A stretch of 64,000 nt of DNA, from the NCBI GenBank assembly GCA_026196775.1, contig JAPHUD010000037.1, positions 1-64,000 on the forward strand. The letters run 5' to 3'. Every line of letters begins with the position of its first letter. Position 1 is the stretch's first letter. The notes beneath the pieces are model-generated. The model was not told the DNA's origin. It did not search any database and was given only the letters and a program-made list of their open reading frames with translations. Positions 8,798 to 16,730 of the stretch are shown here, one piece after another. Both the position numbers and the translations under genes were made by a program. Source of the stretch: Flavobacteriales bacterium. GTDB taxonomy: Bacteria > Bacteroidota > Bacteroidia > Flavobacteriales_E > Vicingaceae.

Positions 8798-10100
8798 CAC
8801 CTCTGTAATCACCTACAACTACTTGCGGAATAGTAGAACTATAATGTTGATTAATAACATCAATAAATTTATTAGCAATTATTGCATATCCTCTTGAGTT
8901 TGGATGAACGCCATCAAGAGAGAAAACTCCTCCAGCAATAAACTCAGGAGAAAAATCAACTCCATCAAAAACTAATCCCGATTCTAAATCTCTCATAAAC
9001 TCATACATATCTGCAACAGCAAAACCATAAGAGGCTGCCATAGAACGAATGATGTTATTGTAAGCGATAACTCTACTTTGAGAAATTGCTTTTTCATCTT
9101 CATCTAAAACAAAAGTATGGTCTAGTGGTTTATTTTGCGATAACCCGTTACCAATAGCTAATTCATCTGAAGCAGTTAGCAGTATTAAGTCTTCGTTTGT
9201 TGCTTTTCTAACATTTCCAGGATTATTGGAATATGGACCTTCAGTAATCCATACATCGCCACCAATAGCATCTAAGGTAACAGTTTTAAAGTAAGGAATT
9301 GAAGTTACATCAGGAATGGTAGCACAAACACCTTTTGCCCCCATGTTTTTAAACGCCAACAAAACAGAATCGTATTTATTACTAAACTCTGTTACATCAG
9401 TCAGTTTAGAAAAATATTCATTAAACTGAGCTTCATAACCATCATCTCCACCTGCTGTTGACCAACCTAAAACATCATTATTTCCTAACCAATTAGTAAA
9501 AAAAGTAGCATTACTGTTTTTGATGTGGTCTAAATAGCTAATTTTATTGGTAGTTGTTCCCCAATCTAAAAAACGGGCATAAGGGTTAACATTACTCACA
9601 AAATAGTTGACTGAAGCAGAAGTATTTCCGCCACCTACAACATTGGCTAATTTAAAACCTGAAACTCCCAAATTGTTGTATTTTAATGATTTGTTCCCCC
9701 AAGTCTCCCATGATGGGTCATTTTTAATAGCGTCAGGATGATTGTCGTTTCTTTCAGAATCATAAACTTTAATTACTTTTATCTCCTCATTTTCCCACTT
9801 TAAGTGAATATAACCCGAACCATTTCCTTGAACTGTTGGTTGTAAATAAGTTAAGTTTGGATTAATCAGTTTAAATTGCTTGGATAGGGTTGCAGGGTAT
9901 GAACTTTCGTGCTGACCTAATTCATTATGCAAACCGCCATCCTGATAACCTTGTGTAAGAGAGTTTCCTACAGCTACATAATTACTAAAATCTGCATTGC
10001 CAGATGCAACTTCAAATTCATCAAAATCAGTTTTTGTACATGAGAAAAGAGTTACACTGATGCTTAACAATAATAGGCTATAATATCTTTTGGTATTCAT
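8784..10100 (-). CDS. SGNH/GDSL hydrolase lipoprotein
   Basis: A 438-residue lipoprotein: the signal peptide ends in VTLFSC with Cys21. The hydrolase core starts with block I GNSLTQG (residues 45-51, Ser47 nucleophile) and ends with block V DGVHPN, giving Asp396 and His399. A GNND block III (WLGNNDVLGW) is visible. The fold acts on ester bonds of lipids or acylated glycans; the substrate cannot be read from sequence. It would be tethered to a membrane on the periplasmic or outer face. It is alone, 56 bases downstream of comEC on the same strand, and converges with the MFS gene. Confidence 0.9.
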   Translation of the reverse strand: MNTKRYYSLLLLSISVTLFSCTKTDFDEFEVASGNADFSNYVAVGNSLTQGYQDGGLHNELGQHESSYPATLSKQFKLINPNLTYLQPTVQGNGSGYIHLKWENEEIKVIKVYDSERNDNHPDAIKNDPSWETWGNKSLKYNNLGVSGFKLANVVGGGNTSASVNYFVSNVNPYARFLDWGTTTNKISYLDHIKNSNATFFTNWLGNNDVLGWSTAGGDDGYEAQFNEYFSKLTDVTEFSNKYDSVLLAFKNMGAKGVCATIPDVTSIPYFKTVTLDAIGGDVWITEGPYSNNPGNVRKATNEDLILLTASDELAIGNGLSQNKPLDHTFVLDEDEKAISQSRVIAYNNIIRSMAASYGFAVADMYEFMRDLESGLVFDGVDFSPEFIAGGVFSLDGVHPNSRGYAIIANKFIDVINQHYSSTIPQVVVGDYRGVTLP

Positions 10101-10156
10101 AAGTTTTTAAATATTTAGGGGATAAATGTAGTGATTTTTTATGATTTAAAAAAGAA

Positions 10157-12283
10157 TTAAATGTGTTTGATATAAGCTCCATCTATTAATACTGACCAAC
10201 ATTTAATGTTTAGTGCATCTGCTTCTGTTTTTAATTTTTCAGAAATATAGTTGGAATTAGAAGCATCTAAAACAATTTCTTTAGGGTTAAATGTTTGTAT
10301 TATTTCTTGGATAGAAAATTTTGGATTTTTAGTGATGATTAGCAAGTCAAGTGATAAAGGTTTTTCAATATTTTTTAATTGAAAATCAGGAGGGATAATT
10401 GCCATTCTTTCATCAAAAAATTGGAGGTAATTACGTTTAATAAACAGGTTTTTATTATCAGTAATATACAAAGTAGAAAGCTGATTTCTATCGGTTAATT
10501 TGTTTAGGGTTACAATTTTTTCGGATTCAACACCTTTTTGAATCCAATTGTTTTGCACATGAAACATCAGTTTACTTTTATTGTCCATGAGCTTTATATC
10601 CGAAAATAATACATTATCACTTCCTTCAATTAAATTAATAGCAGAATGCCCAGGAATATTATAAACAGTTAAATATTTTTGATTTATCTGGTAAATATTA
10701 TCTTTTAAACGAAAACTAAAAATAATGATGAAACAAGCAATGCTCACCATAAAGTATTTTAAATTCTTATAATGAATGGTAAGGATAATTAAAATAATAG
10801 CAAGATAAGTCAAGTAATTATCCAGTAAATTAAACTTTATATTTTGTGTAAGTGAGTAGGGAATTTTATCAATAAATATAACAGCTTCGTTTAAACCGAG
10901 AATAATCATGTTGAGTATTTTTCCTAATAAACTGCCAATAATTGGGATGGGAGAAGCAATAAGCGTAATTATTCCTAAATATAAAATTAAAATTGCCAGC
11001 GGAATTACTACTAAATTGGAAAGCATAAAATAATTGGGAAACTGATGAAAATAATACAATCCTAAAGGGAAAGTAGCTATTTGAGCGGCAATAGAGACAG
11101 CTGTGAGTCCCCAAATTTTATCTAATAGCCACCATTTTGTGTAAAAAAGACTGTAAATCCAAGGTTGAATAACAACAATGCCAATTACAGCAAGGTATGA
11201 AAGCTGAAAACCAACTTCCATTAATAAAAATGGATTGATGATGAGTAGTAGTAAAGCGGAAGCAGCTAGCGTATTAAAGAAATTAGCATTGCTATTGGTG
11301 GTTTTTGCTGCCACAATAAAGCTAAACATTGTTGCAGCTCTCATTACTGAAGGAGATAAGCCTGTTAAAAGTGCGTAAGCCCATAAAAATAAAATAATAA
11401 TAATTCCTTTGATGTAGTTGCCATATTTTATTTTGTTAAAAAATTGAAATACCTGATTTAGTATAAGAAAAATTATTCCAACATGAAGTCCAGAAACTGC
11501 CAACACATGCATAGCTCCCGCACTAGAGTAGGCACTTTTTAGTTGAGCATCAATTTCATTTTTATAACCTAAAATAAGTGCTGATGCAACATTAAGCTGT
11601 TTGTCTTTAACACCCATTTCCTCTAGTTTGTTTATTAGCATTTTTCTAATATTACTAGCATAAGCGAAAATAGAGATATCATTATTTTGATGAATAATTT
11701 TCCAATTTTCACTACGTAAATAGGCCTGTTGGTGAATAAGGTGGTAAGATAAATACCTTTTAAAACTAAATTCATGTGGGTTTTTTGGTGCTGGAACATC
11801 TTTTAATACAGGTTCAAAAGAAATGATGTTACCTAATTTTAGATATTTTGCTAAACTGTCTTTTTGTAGGTAAATAATAGATTTACCATTGGTGGTTTTC
11901 CATTCTTTGTTAGTTTTTAAACCAATAATTTCTACTACTGCTTTTACAGAGTTGGCTTTTTCTTCGGTAGGTTCAATAACTTCAGCAATAATAAATCTGT
12001 TATCTGAATCATCTAACTGATAAGAAGAATGAGATTGACTAGTTTTAATGGAGGTTAGACTATAAGCAGCTAACATAAAACTACCATAAATAAGCACACC
12101 AAAAATCCACCTAAGTTTATAATTAGTATTAATTTTTTTGATGGAGAAAAGTATGATATAGCTAACTACAAAACCCAAAAACAAATATTGGGGTAGTCTT
12201 GAACTTGCCGGCATATAAATGGCGAAAATAATTCCTATTATAAAAGGAATTAAAAGACGAACTAATGGAATATAATTAAACAA
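10157..12283 (-). CDS. comEC: ComEC/Rec2-family DNA uptake channel
   Basis: Polytopic inner-membrane protein expected to pass single-stranded DNA into the cytoplasm during natural transformation. The 708-residue sequence has an N-terminal membrane plus DUF4131 region, then the competence core with ASALILGYK, AGAMHVLAVSGLHVGIIFLIL and LTGLSPSVMRAATMF, then more membrane helices. The final 180 residues lack the HxHxDH zinc motif of the beta-lactamase domain found in many ComEC proteins, which is common in Bacteroidota. It follows lptB by 28 bases. No other competence gene is in the window. Confidence 0.93.
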   Translation of the reverse strand: MFNYIPLVRLLIPFIIGIIFAIYMPASSRLPQYLFLGFVVSYIILFSIKKINTNYKLRWIFGVLIYGSFMLAAYSLTSIKTSQSHSSYQLDDSDNRFIIAEVIEPTEEKANSVKAVVEIIGLKTNKEWKTTNGKSIIYLQKDSLAKYLKLGNIISFEPVLKDVPAPKNPHEFSFKRYLSYHLIHQQAYLRSENWKIIHQNNDISIFAYASNIRKMLINKLEEMGVKDKQLNVASALILGYKNEIDAQLKSAYSSAGAMHVLAVSGLHVGIIFLILNQVFQFFNKIKYGNYIKGIIIILFLWAYALLTGLSPSVMRAATMFSFIVAAKTTNSNANFFNTLAASALLLLIINPFLLMEVGFQLSYLAVIGIVVIQPWIYSLFYTKWWLLDKIWGLTAVSIAAQIATFPLGLYYFHQFPNYFMLSNLVVIPLAILILYLGIITLIASPIPIIGSLLGKILNMIILGLNEAVIFIDKIPYSLTQNIKFNLLDNYLTYLAIILIILTIHYKNLKYFMVSIACFIIIFSFRLKDNIYQINQKYLTVYNIPGHSAINLIEGSDNVLFSDIKLMDNKSKLMFHVQNNWIQKGVESEKIVTLNKLTDRNQLSTLYITDNKNLFIKRNYLQFFDERMAIIPPDFQLKNIEKPLSLDLLIITKNPKFSIQEIIQTFNPKEIVLDASNSNYISEKLKTEADALNIKCWSVLIDGAYIKHI

Positions 12284-12311
12284 TATTCTACAAGTTTAGG
12301 GTTAGGTTGAA

Positions 12312-13043
12312 TTAAACTTTTCTTTTTAATTCAAAACTCTGGCCTAAATAAACTCTTCTAACTTGTTCATCTGCTGCTAATTCTTCTGCTGTTCCCGCTT
12401 TAAGAATATTCCCTTCAAAAAGTAAATAGGCCCTATCAGTAATACTAAGTGTTTCTTGTACGTTGTGGTCGGTAATTAAAATACCTATATTTTTTTGTTT
12501 TAATGTAGCTACAATGCTCTGAATATCTTCAACAGCAATGGGATCAACTCCTGCAAAAGGTTCGTCAAGTAAAATGAAACTAGGGTCGGAAGCTAATGCA
12601 CGAGCTATTTCTGTTCTTCTTTTTTCTCCTCCTGATAAATTGTGTCCTAAGTTTTTACGAACATGACCTAAGCCAAATTCTTCTATTAGCGATTCTAGTT
12701 TTTCTTTTTGCTGTGCTTTGGTTAAGTCCATCATTTCTAAAATGGCACTAATATTATCTTCAACACTCAGCTTTCTGAAAACTGATACCTCTTGAGGCAA
12801 ATAACCAATTCCCATTTGAGCTCTTTTGTACATTGGGAGTTTGGTAATGTTTTTATCATCTAAAAAAATCTCTCCTTCATTTGGTTGAACCAAGCCTACA
12901 ATCATATAAAATGATGTGGTTTTTCCGGCTCCATTAGGACCAAGTAAGCCAACAATTTCTCCTTGCTTTACATCTATGGAAACTCCCTGAACAACTGTTC
13001 TTTTTCCATATTTTTTAATAATATTTTCTGCTCGTAAAATCAT
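12312..13043 (-). CDS. lptB: LPS export ABC transporter ATP-binding protein LptB
   Basis: ATPase that drives lipopolysaccharide extraction from the inner membrane with LptFG and LptC. Motifs: Walker A GPNGAGKT at residues 35-42, signature LSGGEKRR at 136-143, Walker B FILLDEP at 156-162, and the LptB-typical FAGVDPIAV right after. Length of 243 residues is normal. It lies 15 bases after tatC and 28 before comEC; lptF/G are not in the window. Confidence 0.95.
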   Translation of the reverse strand: MILRAENIIKKYGKRTVVQGVSIDVKQGEIVGLLGPNGAGKTTSFYMIVGLVQPNEGEIFLDDKNITKLPMYKRAQMGIGYLPQEVSVFRKLSVEDNISAILEMMDLTKAQQKEKLESLIEEFGLGHVRKNLGHNLSGGEKRRTEIARALASDPSFILLDEPFAGVDPIAVEDIQSIVATLKQKNIGILITDHNVQETLSITDRAYLLFEGNILKAGTAEELAADEQVRRVYLGQSFELKRKV

Positions 13044-13058
13044 TAATAAAAATTAAGT

Positions 13059-13871
13059 TTAGTTGTTTTTGTTTACCATTTTAGAGATAAAAATACTGAA
13101 TTCATACAACAAAAGCAGTGGAATTGTAAGTAAAACTTGACTAGTTATATCTGGAGGAGTTATTACTGCTGATAAAATAAGCGTTACCACAATGGCTATT
13201 TTTCTGTATTTACGCATTACTTCTGGAGTTAAAATGCCCATTTTAGATAGGAAATAAACCAATAAAGGTAATTCGAAAACCAATCCGCAAGCTAAAGTTA
13301 AGGTTGTTACTGTTGAAATAAATGATTGAATACTAATTTGATTTTCAACTAACTCACTTACTTGGTAATTGCCTAAAAACTGTACAGAAAGCGGTGAAAT
13401 AAAATAGTAGCCAAATAATATTCCCATCATAAATAGGGTAGAACCTGAAAAAATTAGAGCGGTAGCATATTTTCGTTCTTTTTTTTCTAGTGCAGGTCTG
13501 ATAAAACGCCAAATCTCAAATAACAAATAAGGAAAAGCTAAAACTATTCCGGCAATGATAGAAGTAATGATATGGATAGTAAATTGTCCACTCATGGTAA
13601 GGTTGATTAAACTAAATTTAATATCGCCTAAACACAAGGCATCTCCTTTGCCAATCCATTCCGAGAACCTGCAAAAAAGTTGATAAGTAAAAAAATCAGA
13701 ATTTTTTTGGGCTAAAATAATTTCATCAAAAACAATGTTCTTAAAAACAAAAGCCAACGATGCAAAAACTAAAATAGCTATGCTAGAACGAACCAAGTGC
13801 CAACGCAGCACTTCAAGATGGTCTAAAAAAGACATCTCTTTTTTTTCTGTATTTTCGTTTTCTTCGCTCAT
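13059..13871 (-). CDS. tatC: Twin-arginine translocase subunit TatC
   Basis: Inner-membrane receptor of the Tat pathway, which exports folded proteins. The N-terminus has the TatC signature MSFLDHLEVLRWHLVRS, followed by six hydrophobic segments; FAFPYLLFEIWRFIRPALEKKERK-like spacing is seen (FPYLLFEIWRF, PALEKKERK). Length of 270 residues is normal. It stands between manC (18 bases) and lptB (15 bases), so the three are probably cotranscribed. No tatA/B gene is visible nearby. Confidence 0.95.
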   Translation of the reverse strand: MSEENENTEKKEMSFLDHLEVLRWHLVRSSIAILVFASLAFVFKNIVFDEIILAQKNSDFFTYQLFCRFSEWIGKGDALCLGDIKFSLINLTMSGQFTIHIITSIIAGIVLAFPYLLFEIWRFIRPALEKKERKYATALIFSGSTLFMMGILFGYYFISPLSVQFLGNYQVSELVENQISIQSFISTVTTLTLACGLVFELPLLVYFLSKMGILTPEVMRKYRKIAIVVTLILSAVITPPDITSQVLLTIPLLLLYEFSIFISKMVNKNN

Positions 13872-13889
13872 TTAATTCAAGAGGTGTTT

Positions 13890-14969
13890 TTAGTAAAATC
13901 TTTCGTTTTTTGTTAGTTTGATGTCATTAACAAACTGTTTAATTTGTTGCTCGTCTTCTTTTTTGCAAACCAACAAAATATTATCTGCTTCAACAACTAT
14001 ATAGTCTTTTAATCCTTGTAGCACTACTAGTTTCTCTTTAGGAACATTAATAATGTTTCCTTCAGATTCGTATAACATTACATTTTTTCCAATTACAGCG
14101 TTTTCGTGTTCATCATGTGGTAAATGAGTATAAATAGAACCCCAAGTTCCTAAGTCAGACCAACCAATATCAGCACTCATTACGTACACATTTTTAGATT
14201 TTTCCATAATGCCATAATCTATAGAAATGTTTTTGCATTGAGCATAAATAGTAGTGATGGCTTTAACTTCTTCAGAAGTATTAAAAGCTGTTTTTTGCTC
14301 TTCAAAAAGTTGAGTTATAGTGGGTAAATGATTTTCAAATGCTTTCTGAATACTTTTTAAATTCCAGACAAACATGCCCGAATTCCAAGTAAAATCGCCA
14401 CTTTGAATAAACTCTTTGGCTAATTCTAAATTTGGTTTTTCAGTAAAAGTTTTTACTTTTTTAATTTCATTATTATCATCTTCAATAAATTGAATATAGC
14501 CATATCCTGTGTCTGGTCGGGTAGGGGTAATACCCAAAGTCATTAAGCAATCATTGTTTTCAGCATAGTTTAGGGCAATATTGGCAACACGTAAAAACTC
14601 ATCCTCTTTAAGAATAAGATGATCGGCTGGAGCCACTAAAATATTAGCATTGGGGTTTTGGGTAGCAATTTTATAATTGGCATAAGCAATGCAAGGGGCA
14701 GTATTTTTTCTGGAAGGTTCGCATAGTACTTGGCTTTTGTTTATGCCTGTAAGTTGTTCTAAAACTAAGGTTTCATAACTGTCGTTGGTTACAATGTAAA
14801 TGTTCTTTTCAGGACAAAGTTTTTTTAATCGGTTAAAGGTTTGTTGCAAAAGTGTTTCTCCAGTACCTAATATGTCTAAAAATTGTTTCGGACGAGCAGT
14901 TCTGCTCATAGGCCAAAATCGGCTTCCAATGCCGCCAGCCATAATTACACAATAGTTATTTTTGTTCAT
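13890..14969 (-). CDS. manC: Mannose-1-phosphate guanylyltransferase
   Basis: Makes GDP-mannose from GTP and mannose-1-phosphate for surface polysaccharide and LPS. The nucleotide-binding N-terminus reads MAGGIGSRFWPMSR followed by PKQFLDILG, the pyrophosphorylase signature; later motifs include VAPADHLI and FTEKP and TWNSGMFVW. Length of 359 residues matches single-domain GDP-mannose pyrophosphorylases without an isomerase domain. First gene of the likely manC-tatC-lptB-comEC run. Confidence 0.93.
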   Translation of the reverse strand: MNKNNYCVIMAGGIGSRFWPMSRTARPKQFLDILGTGETLLQQTFNRLKKLCPEKNIYIVTNDSYETLVLEQLTGINKSQVLCEPSRKNTAPCIAYANYKIATQNPNANILVAPADHLILKEDEFLRVANIALNYAENNDCLMTLGITPTRPDTGYGYIQFIEDDNNEIKKVKTFTEKPNLELAKEFIQSGDFTWNSGMFVWNLKSIQKAFENHLPTITQLFEEQKTAFNTSEEVKAITTIYAQCKNISIDYGIMEKSKNVYVMSADIGWSDLGTWGSIYTHLPHDEHENAVIGKNVMLYESEGNIINVPKEKLVVLQGLKDYIVVEADNILLVCKKEDEQQIKQFVNDIKLTKNERFY

Positions 14970-15174
14970 TGAAAAATGAATTTAAGATGATTTTTAAAGC
15001 TGCTAAATTAGTAATTATTTGTATGCAATACTTAGGAGCTTGAATGCACTATTAATAGAGTTTGTTTGAAAATCCAACCCTTTAGCTATTCTTGTATTAA
15101 AAACCAGTCATTTATTTTAGTAACTGGCTTCGCCTTCTTCCTCCTTGCAAGGCATAACAAAAGAAATCTTTTCC

Positions 15175-15263
15175 TCTGCCCTTGCTTAGTTCGTCAGTTC
15201 CTTTTACAAGTTGAGGAACGAAATAGCCACGAGCCGAAGAACATGCAAATAAGCAAAGGCAGT
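15175..15263. repeat. Large imperfect stem-loop
   Basis: CTGCCCTTGCTTA pairs with TAAGCAAAGGCAG with one mismatch; inside it GTTCC and GGAAC form a second stem. It could be a remnant recombination site, a folded RNA or a mobile repeat. No promoter or U-tract makes a terminator call safe. Confidence 0.5.
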
Positions 15264-15312
15264 ATGGCGTATTCTATATGACCAATTAAAAACAATAAAT
15301 ACTTACATATAA

Positions 15313-15360
15313 AACTTAGTAAAATGCAGCTAGAGAAACGTAAGTTCAGCGAAGCTAAAT
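15313..15360. repeat. Dispersed intergenic repeat, copy A
   Basis: Starts AACTTAGTAAAATG, contains GCTAGAGAAAC and ends near AAGCTAAA. A related copy lies at 26205-26252 with about four-fifths identity. Both are intergenic. Confidence 0.6.
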
Positions 15361-15362
15361 TT

Positions 15363-15401
15363 TTTTGTAAACGAACTCATTACAGATTCGCTCGAGAAGG
15401 A
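15363..15401. repeat. 39-base direct repeat, copy 1 (left of DinB/ClbS gene)
   Basis: Matches the copy at 15889-15927 at 36 of 39 positions. Shared core TGTAAACGAAC, then CGCTCGAGAAGGA. The internal palindrome seen in copy 2 is partly lost here. The pair brackets one gene, as a duplicated cassette boundary would. Confidence 0.75.
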
Positions 15402-15407
15402 AGGTTT

Positions 15408-15872
15408 TTAGGTCGTGTTATATTTTTTTGAAATATCTTTTAGGTGTTTGCGAATGTGATTTGATACAACTTCTAAATGCTCTAATTTTGAATAATCTCG
15501 TGAACCCTTTTTGTAGGGAATCAGATTTACCTTATCAAGAAAAACATATTCTTCGATTGTGTTCTGTGCTTCTTTCAATCGTTTAATCAGGTTTTCTACT
15601 GACTCGTTTTTTGTTGTTTCAACACTTTGCTTGTTAACTTCTGACAGTTTTCCTTTTAAGGGACTTGGTTTAATATTCTTGCCTAAATCCGAAATATTCC
15701 TTGCAAAACTCTCGTGCCAAAAAGTAATGTGTCCTAAAACGTCTTTAGCATTCCAGTATTCATATATCATTTTATCATAATCAAACCCTTGTTCGAAGAA
15801 AATAATAAACTTTTTCAATTCAGTTCTTAGAATTTCAATTTTAGTCTTTATGTACTCCTGTTTATCTGTCAT
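15408..15872 (-). CDS. DinB/ClbS-like four-helix protein
   Basis: A 154-residue cytoplasmic protein of the DinB-like superfamily. WNAKDVLGHITFWHESFARNI (residues 40-60, His48 and His53) and the C-terminal NHIRKH (His139, His143) are the expected positions of metal-binding or active-site histidines; the first motif is closest to the ClbS/DfsB subfamily (DUF1706). Members include a colibactin self-resistance protein and thiol-transferase relatives, but most have no known substrate. The gene lies between two 39-base direct repeats, on the same strand as the YdeI-like gene, and is not linked by function to its neighbours. It is probably accessory and acquired. Confidence 0.75.
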   Translation of the reverse strand: MTDKQEYIKTKIEILRTELKKFIIFFEQGFDYDKMIYEYWNAKDVLGHITFWHESFARNISDLGKNIKPSPLKGKLSEVNKQSVETTKNESVENLIKRLKEAQNTIEEYVFLDKVNLIPYKKGSRDYSKLEHLEVVSNHIRKHLKDISKKYNTT

Positions 15873-15888
15873 TTTTTAGACTTGTTTG

Positions 15889-15927
15889 TTTTGTAAACGA
15901 ACGCATTACAAATGCGCTCGAGAAGGA
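15889..15927. repeat. 39-base direct repeat, copy 2 (right of DinB/ClbS gene)
   Basis: Near-identical to 15363-15401. It contains the perfect hairpin CGCATT-ACA-AATGCG, extended by a G-U pair to a nine-base stem. It begins 17 bases before the start codon of the bracketed gene, on the opposite strand. Confidence 0.75.
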
Positions 15928-15931
15928 TGAG

Positions 15932-15994
15932 ACCTAACGGTTTGGCTATGAGTAGTGTTTCACAGTGCATTGCGTATAGGCTTTGTTGGCGGTA
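15932..15994. repeat. attC-like imperfect palindrome between two accessory genes
   Basis: The left end ACCTAAC fits the integron inverse-core rule RYYYAAC (its complement GTTAGGT fits GTTRRRY). The right end GTTGGCGGTA is only partly like a core site. In between, GGCTAT and ATAGGC arms can pair. It follows the stop of the YdeI-like gene by 6 bases. The resemblance to attC is structural and suggestive; no integrase is present in the window. Confidence 0.4.
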
Positions 15995-16000
15995 GTATTT

Positions 16001-16582
16001 TTATCTTTCATTATATCCTTTTCCCTCAAAGATTTTCGGCATTAATTTCTCTATTCTGTCTTTACGGGTTTTTGATTGTTTTGCTTGTGAGAAATAGAGT
16101 AAATACCCTCTTTGTCTTCCAGGTGTCAAGTCGTAAAATGCAGTTTCTAATTCAGGATTGTTTTCAAATGATTGAATTAGTTCTTCGGGCATTTCATATT
16201 CGGAAGTATTTTTCATTTTGACCTCCAAACCTGCTTTTTCTACTTCAATTGCTTCGAACACGTATTCTTTGATGGTTTGCTCTAAATCGTTGATTTCATC
16301 AACATTGGTAAATCGAATTTGTCTAGCAGACTGGACATTTTCAGTTTGTTGAATTAATATCTTATTAGAATCATTGAGCAATACGCCCTTATGAAAAAGT
16401 AGGGCACAGTAATCTTTAAATCCGTGGATTAAAACGATATTGTTCGATTGATATATGTAACAGGGACATCCCCATTTCAGCTCTTCAGTAAGACCGCAAC
16501 CAAGAATAATGGTTCTTAATTTCTGATATTCTTTCTGCCATTTCGTGTCCTTGTCAAAGAACCAATTTACTTTTTGATTCAT
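16001..16582 (-). CDS. YdeI/OmpD-associated family protein with DUF1801 domain
   Basis: A 193-residue cytoplasmic protein. The first 120 residues are DUF1801/YdhG-like (LRTIILGCGLTEELKWGCPCY, then LIHGFKDYCALLFHKG). The C-terminal part is the YdeI/OmdA module: LETAFYDLTPGRQRGY, then ISEA-like LLYFSQAKQSKTRKDRIEK and PKIFEGKG. Members are often annotated as bacteriocin-protection proteins, but no reaction is established. The gene is tightly framed by a perfect 10-base inverted repeat, GTTGGCGGTA (15985-15994) and TACCGCCAAC (16599-16608), which supports movement as a unit. Confidence 0.82.
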   Translation of the reverse strand: MNQKVNWFFDKDTKWQKEYQKLRTIILGCGLTEELKWGCPCYIYQSNNIVLIHGFKDYCALLFHKGVLLNDSNKILIQQTENVQSARQIRFTNVDEINDLEQTIKEYVFEAIEVEKAGLEVKMKNTSEYEMPEELIQSFENNPELETAFYDLTPGRQRGYLLYFSQAKQSKTRKDRIEKLMPKIFEGKGYNER

Positions 16583-16598
16583 GTCGTGTCTTTTTTAT

Positions 16599-16676
16599 TA
16601 CCGCCAACTTGTATATAGGTATAATATTTTTCATACCTATCAATATGTTGTTGTATATGTATGAAAAACATCATAC
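16599..16676. repeat. Inverted-repeat boundary and two hairpins upstream of the YdeI-like gene
   Basis: TACCGCCAAC at 16599-16608 is the exact inverse of 15985-15994. Next comes a perfect stem ATAGGTAT/ATACCTAT (16615-16622 and 16633-16640), whose outer flanks CAAC and GTTG also pair. A second stem GTATGA/TCATAC (16659-16664, 16671-16676) follows; it also fits ATGA-N6-TCAT. It may be a recombination site, a promoter region, or both. Confidence 0.6.
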
Positions 16677-16730
16677 TTATTTTTTCCCAAACATACAAAA
16701 AATACTTTAACCCCATTGAAAAATAACTCC

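Larger units (their letters stand above)
14970..15407. other. 438-base non-coding stretch with structured segment
   Basis: No convincing gene. The part from about 15100 to 15275 is richer in G+C than its surroundings and folds: arms at 15175-15188 and 15250-15263 pair over 12 of 14 positions around a nested GTTCC/GGAAC hairpin, and CCAGT/ACTGG and GCCTT/AAGGC pairs lie just before. A short open frame here (15066-15281) has no recognisable protein character. The right end holds one copy of an intergenic repeat (15313-15360) and one of the cassette direct repeats (15363-15401). Confidence 0.6.

Noticed and set aside
15066-15281. 71-codon open frame in the structured segment
   Set aside because: No family resemblance, odd residue make-up, and it coincides with stem-loop DNA; explained better as non-coding.
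16661-16674. A fourth ATGA-N6-TCAT site as an FNR box
   Set aside because: It sits inside a hairpin of the cassette boundary; the match can be explained by that palindrome alone.
15363-16676. Insertion sequence or transposon
   Set aside because: No transposase or integrase frame on either strand; only boundary repeats are seen, so it is reported as cassette-like.
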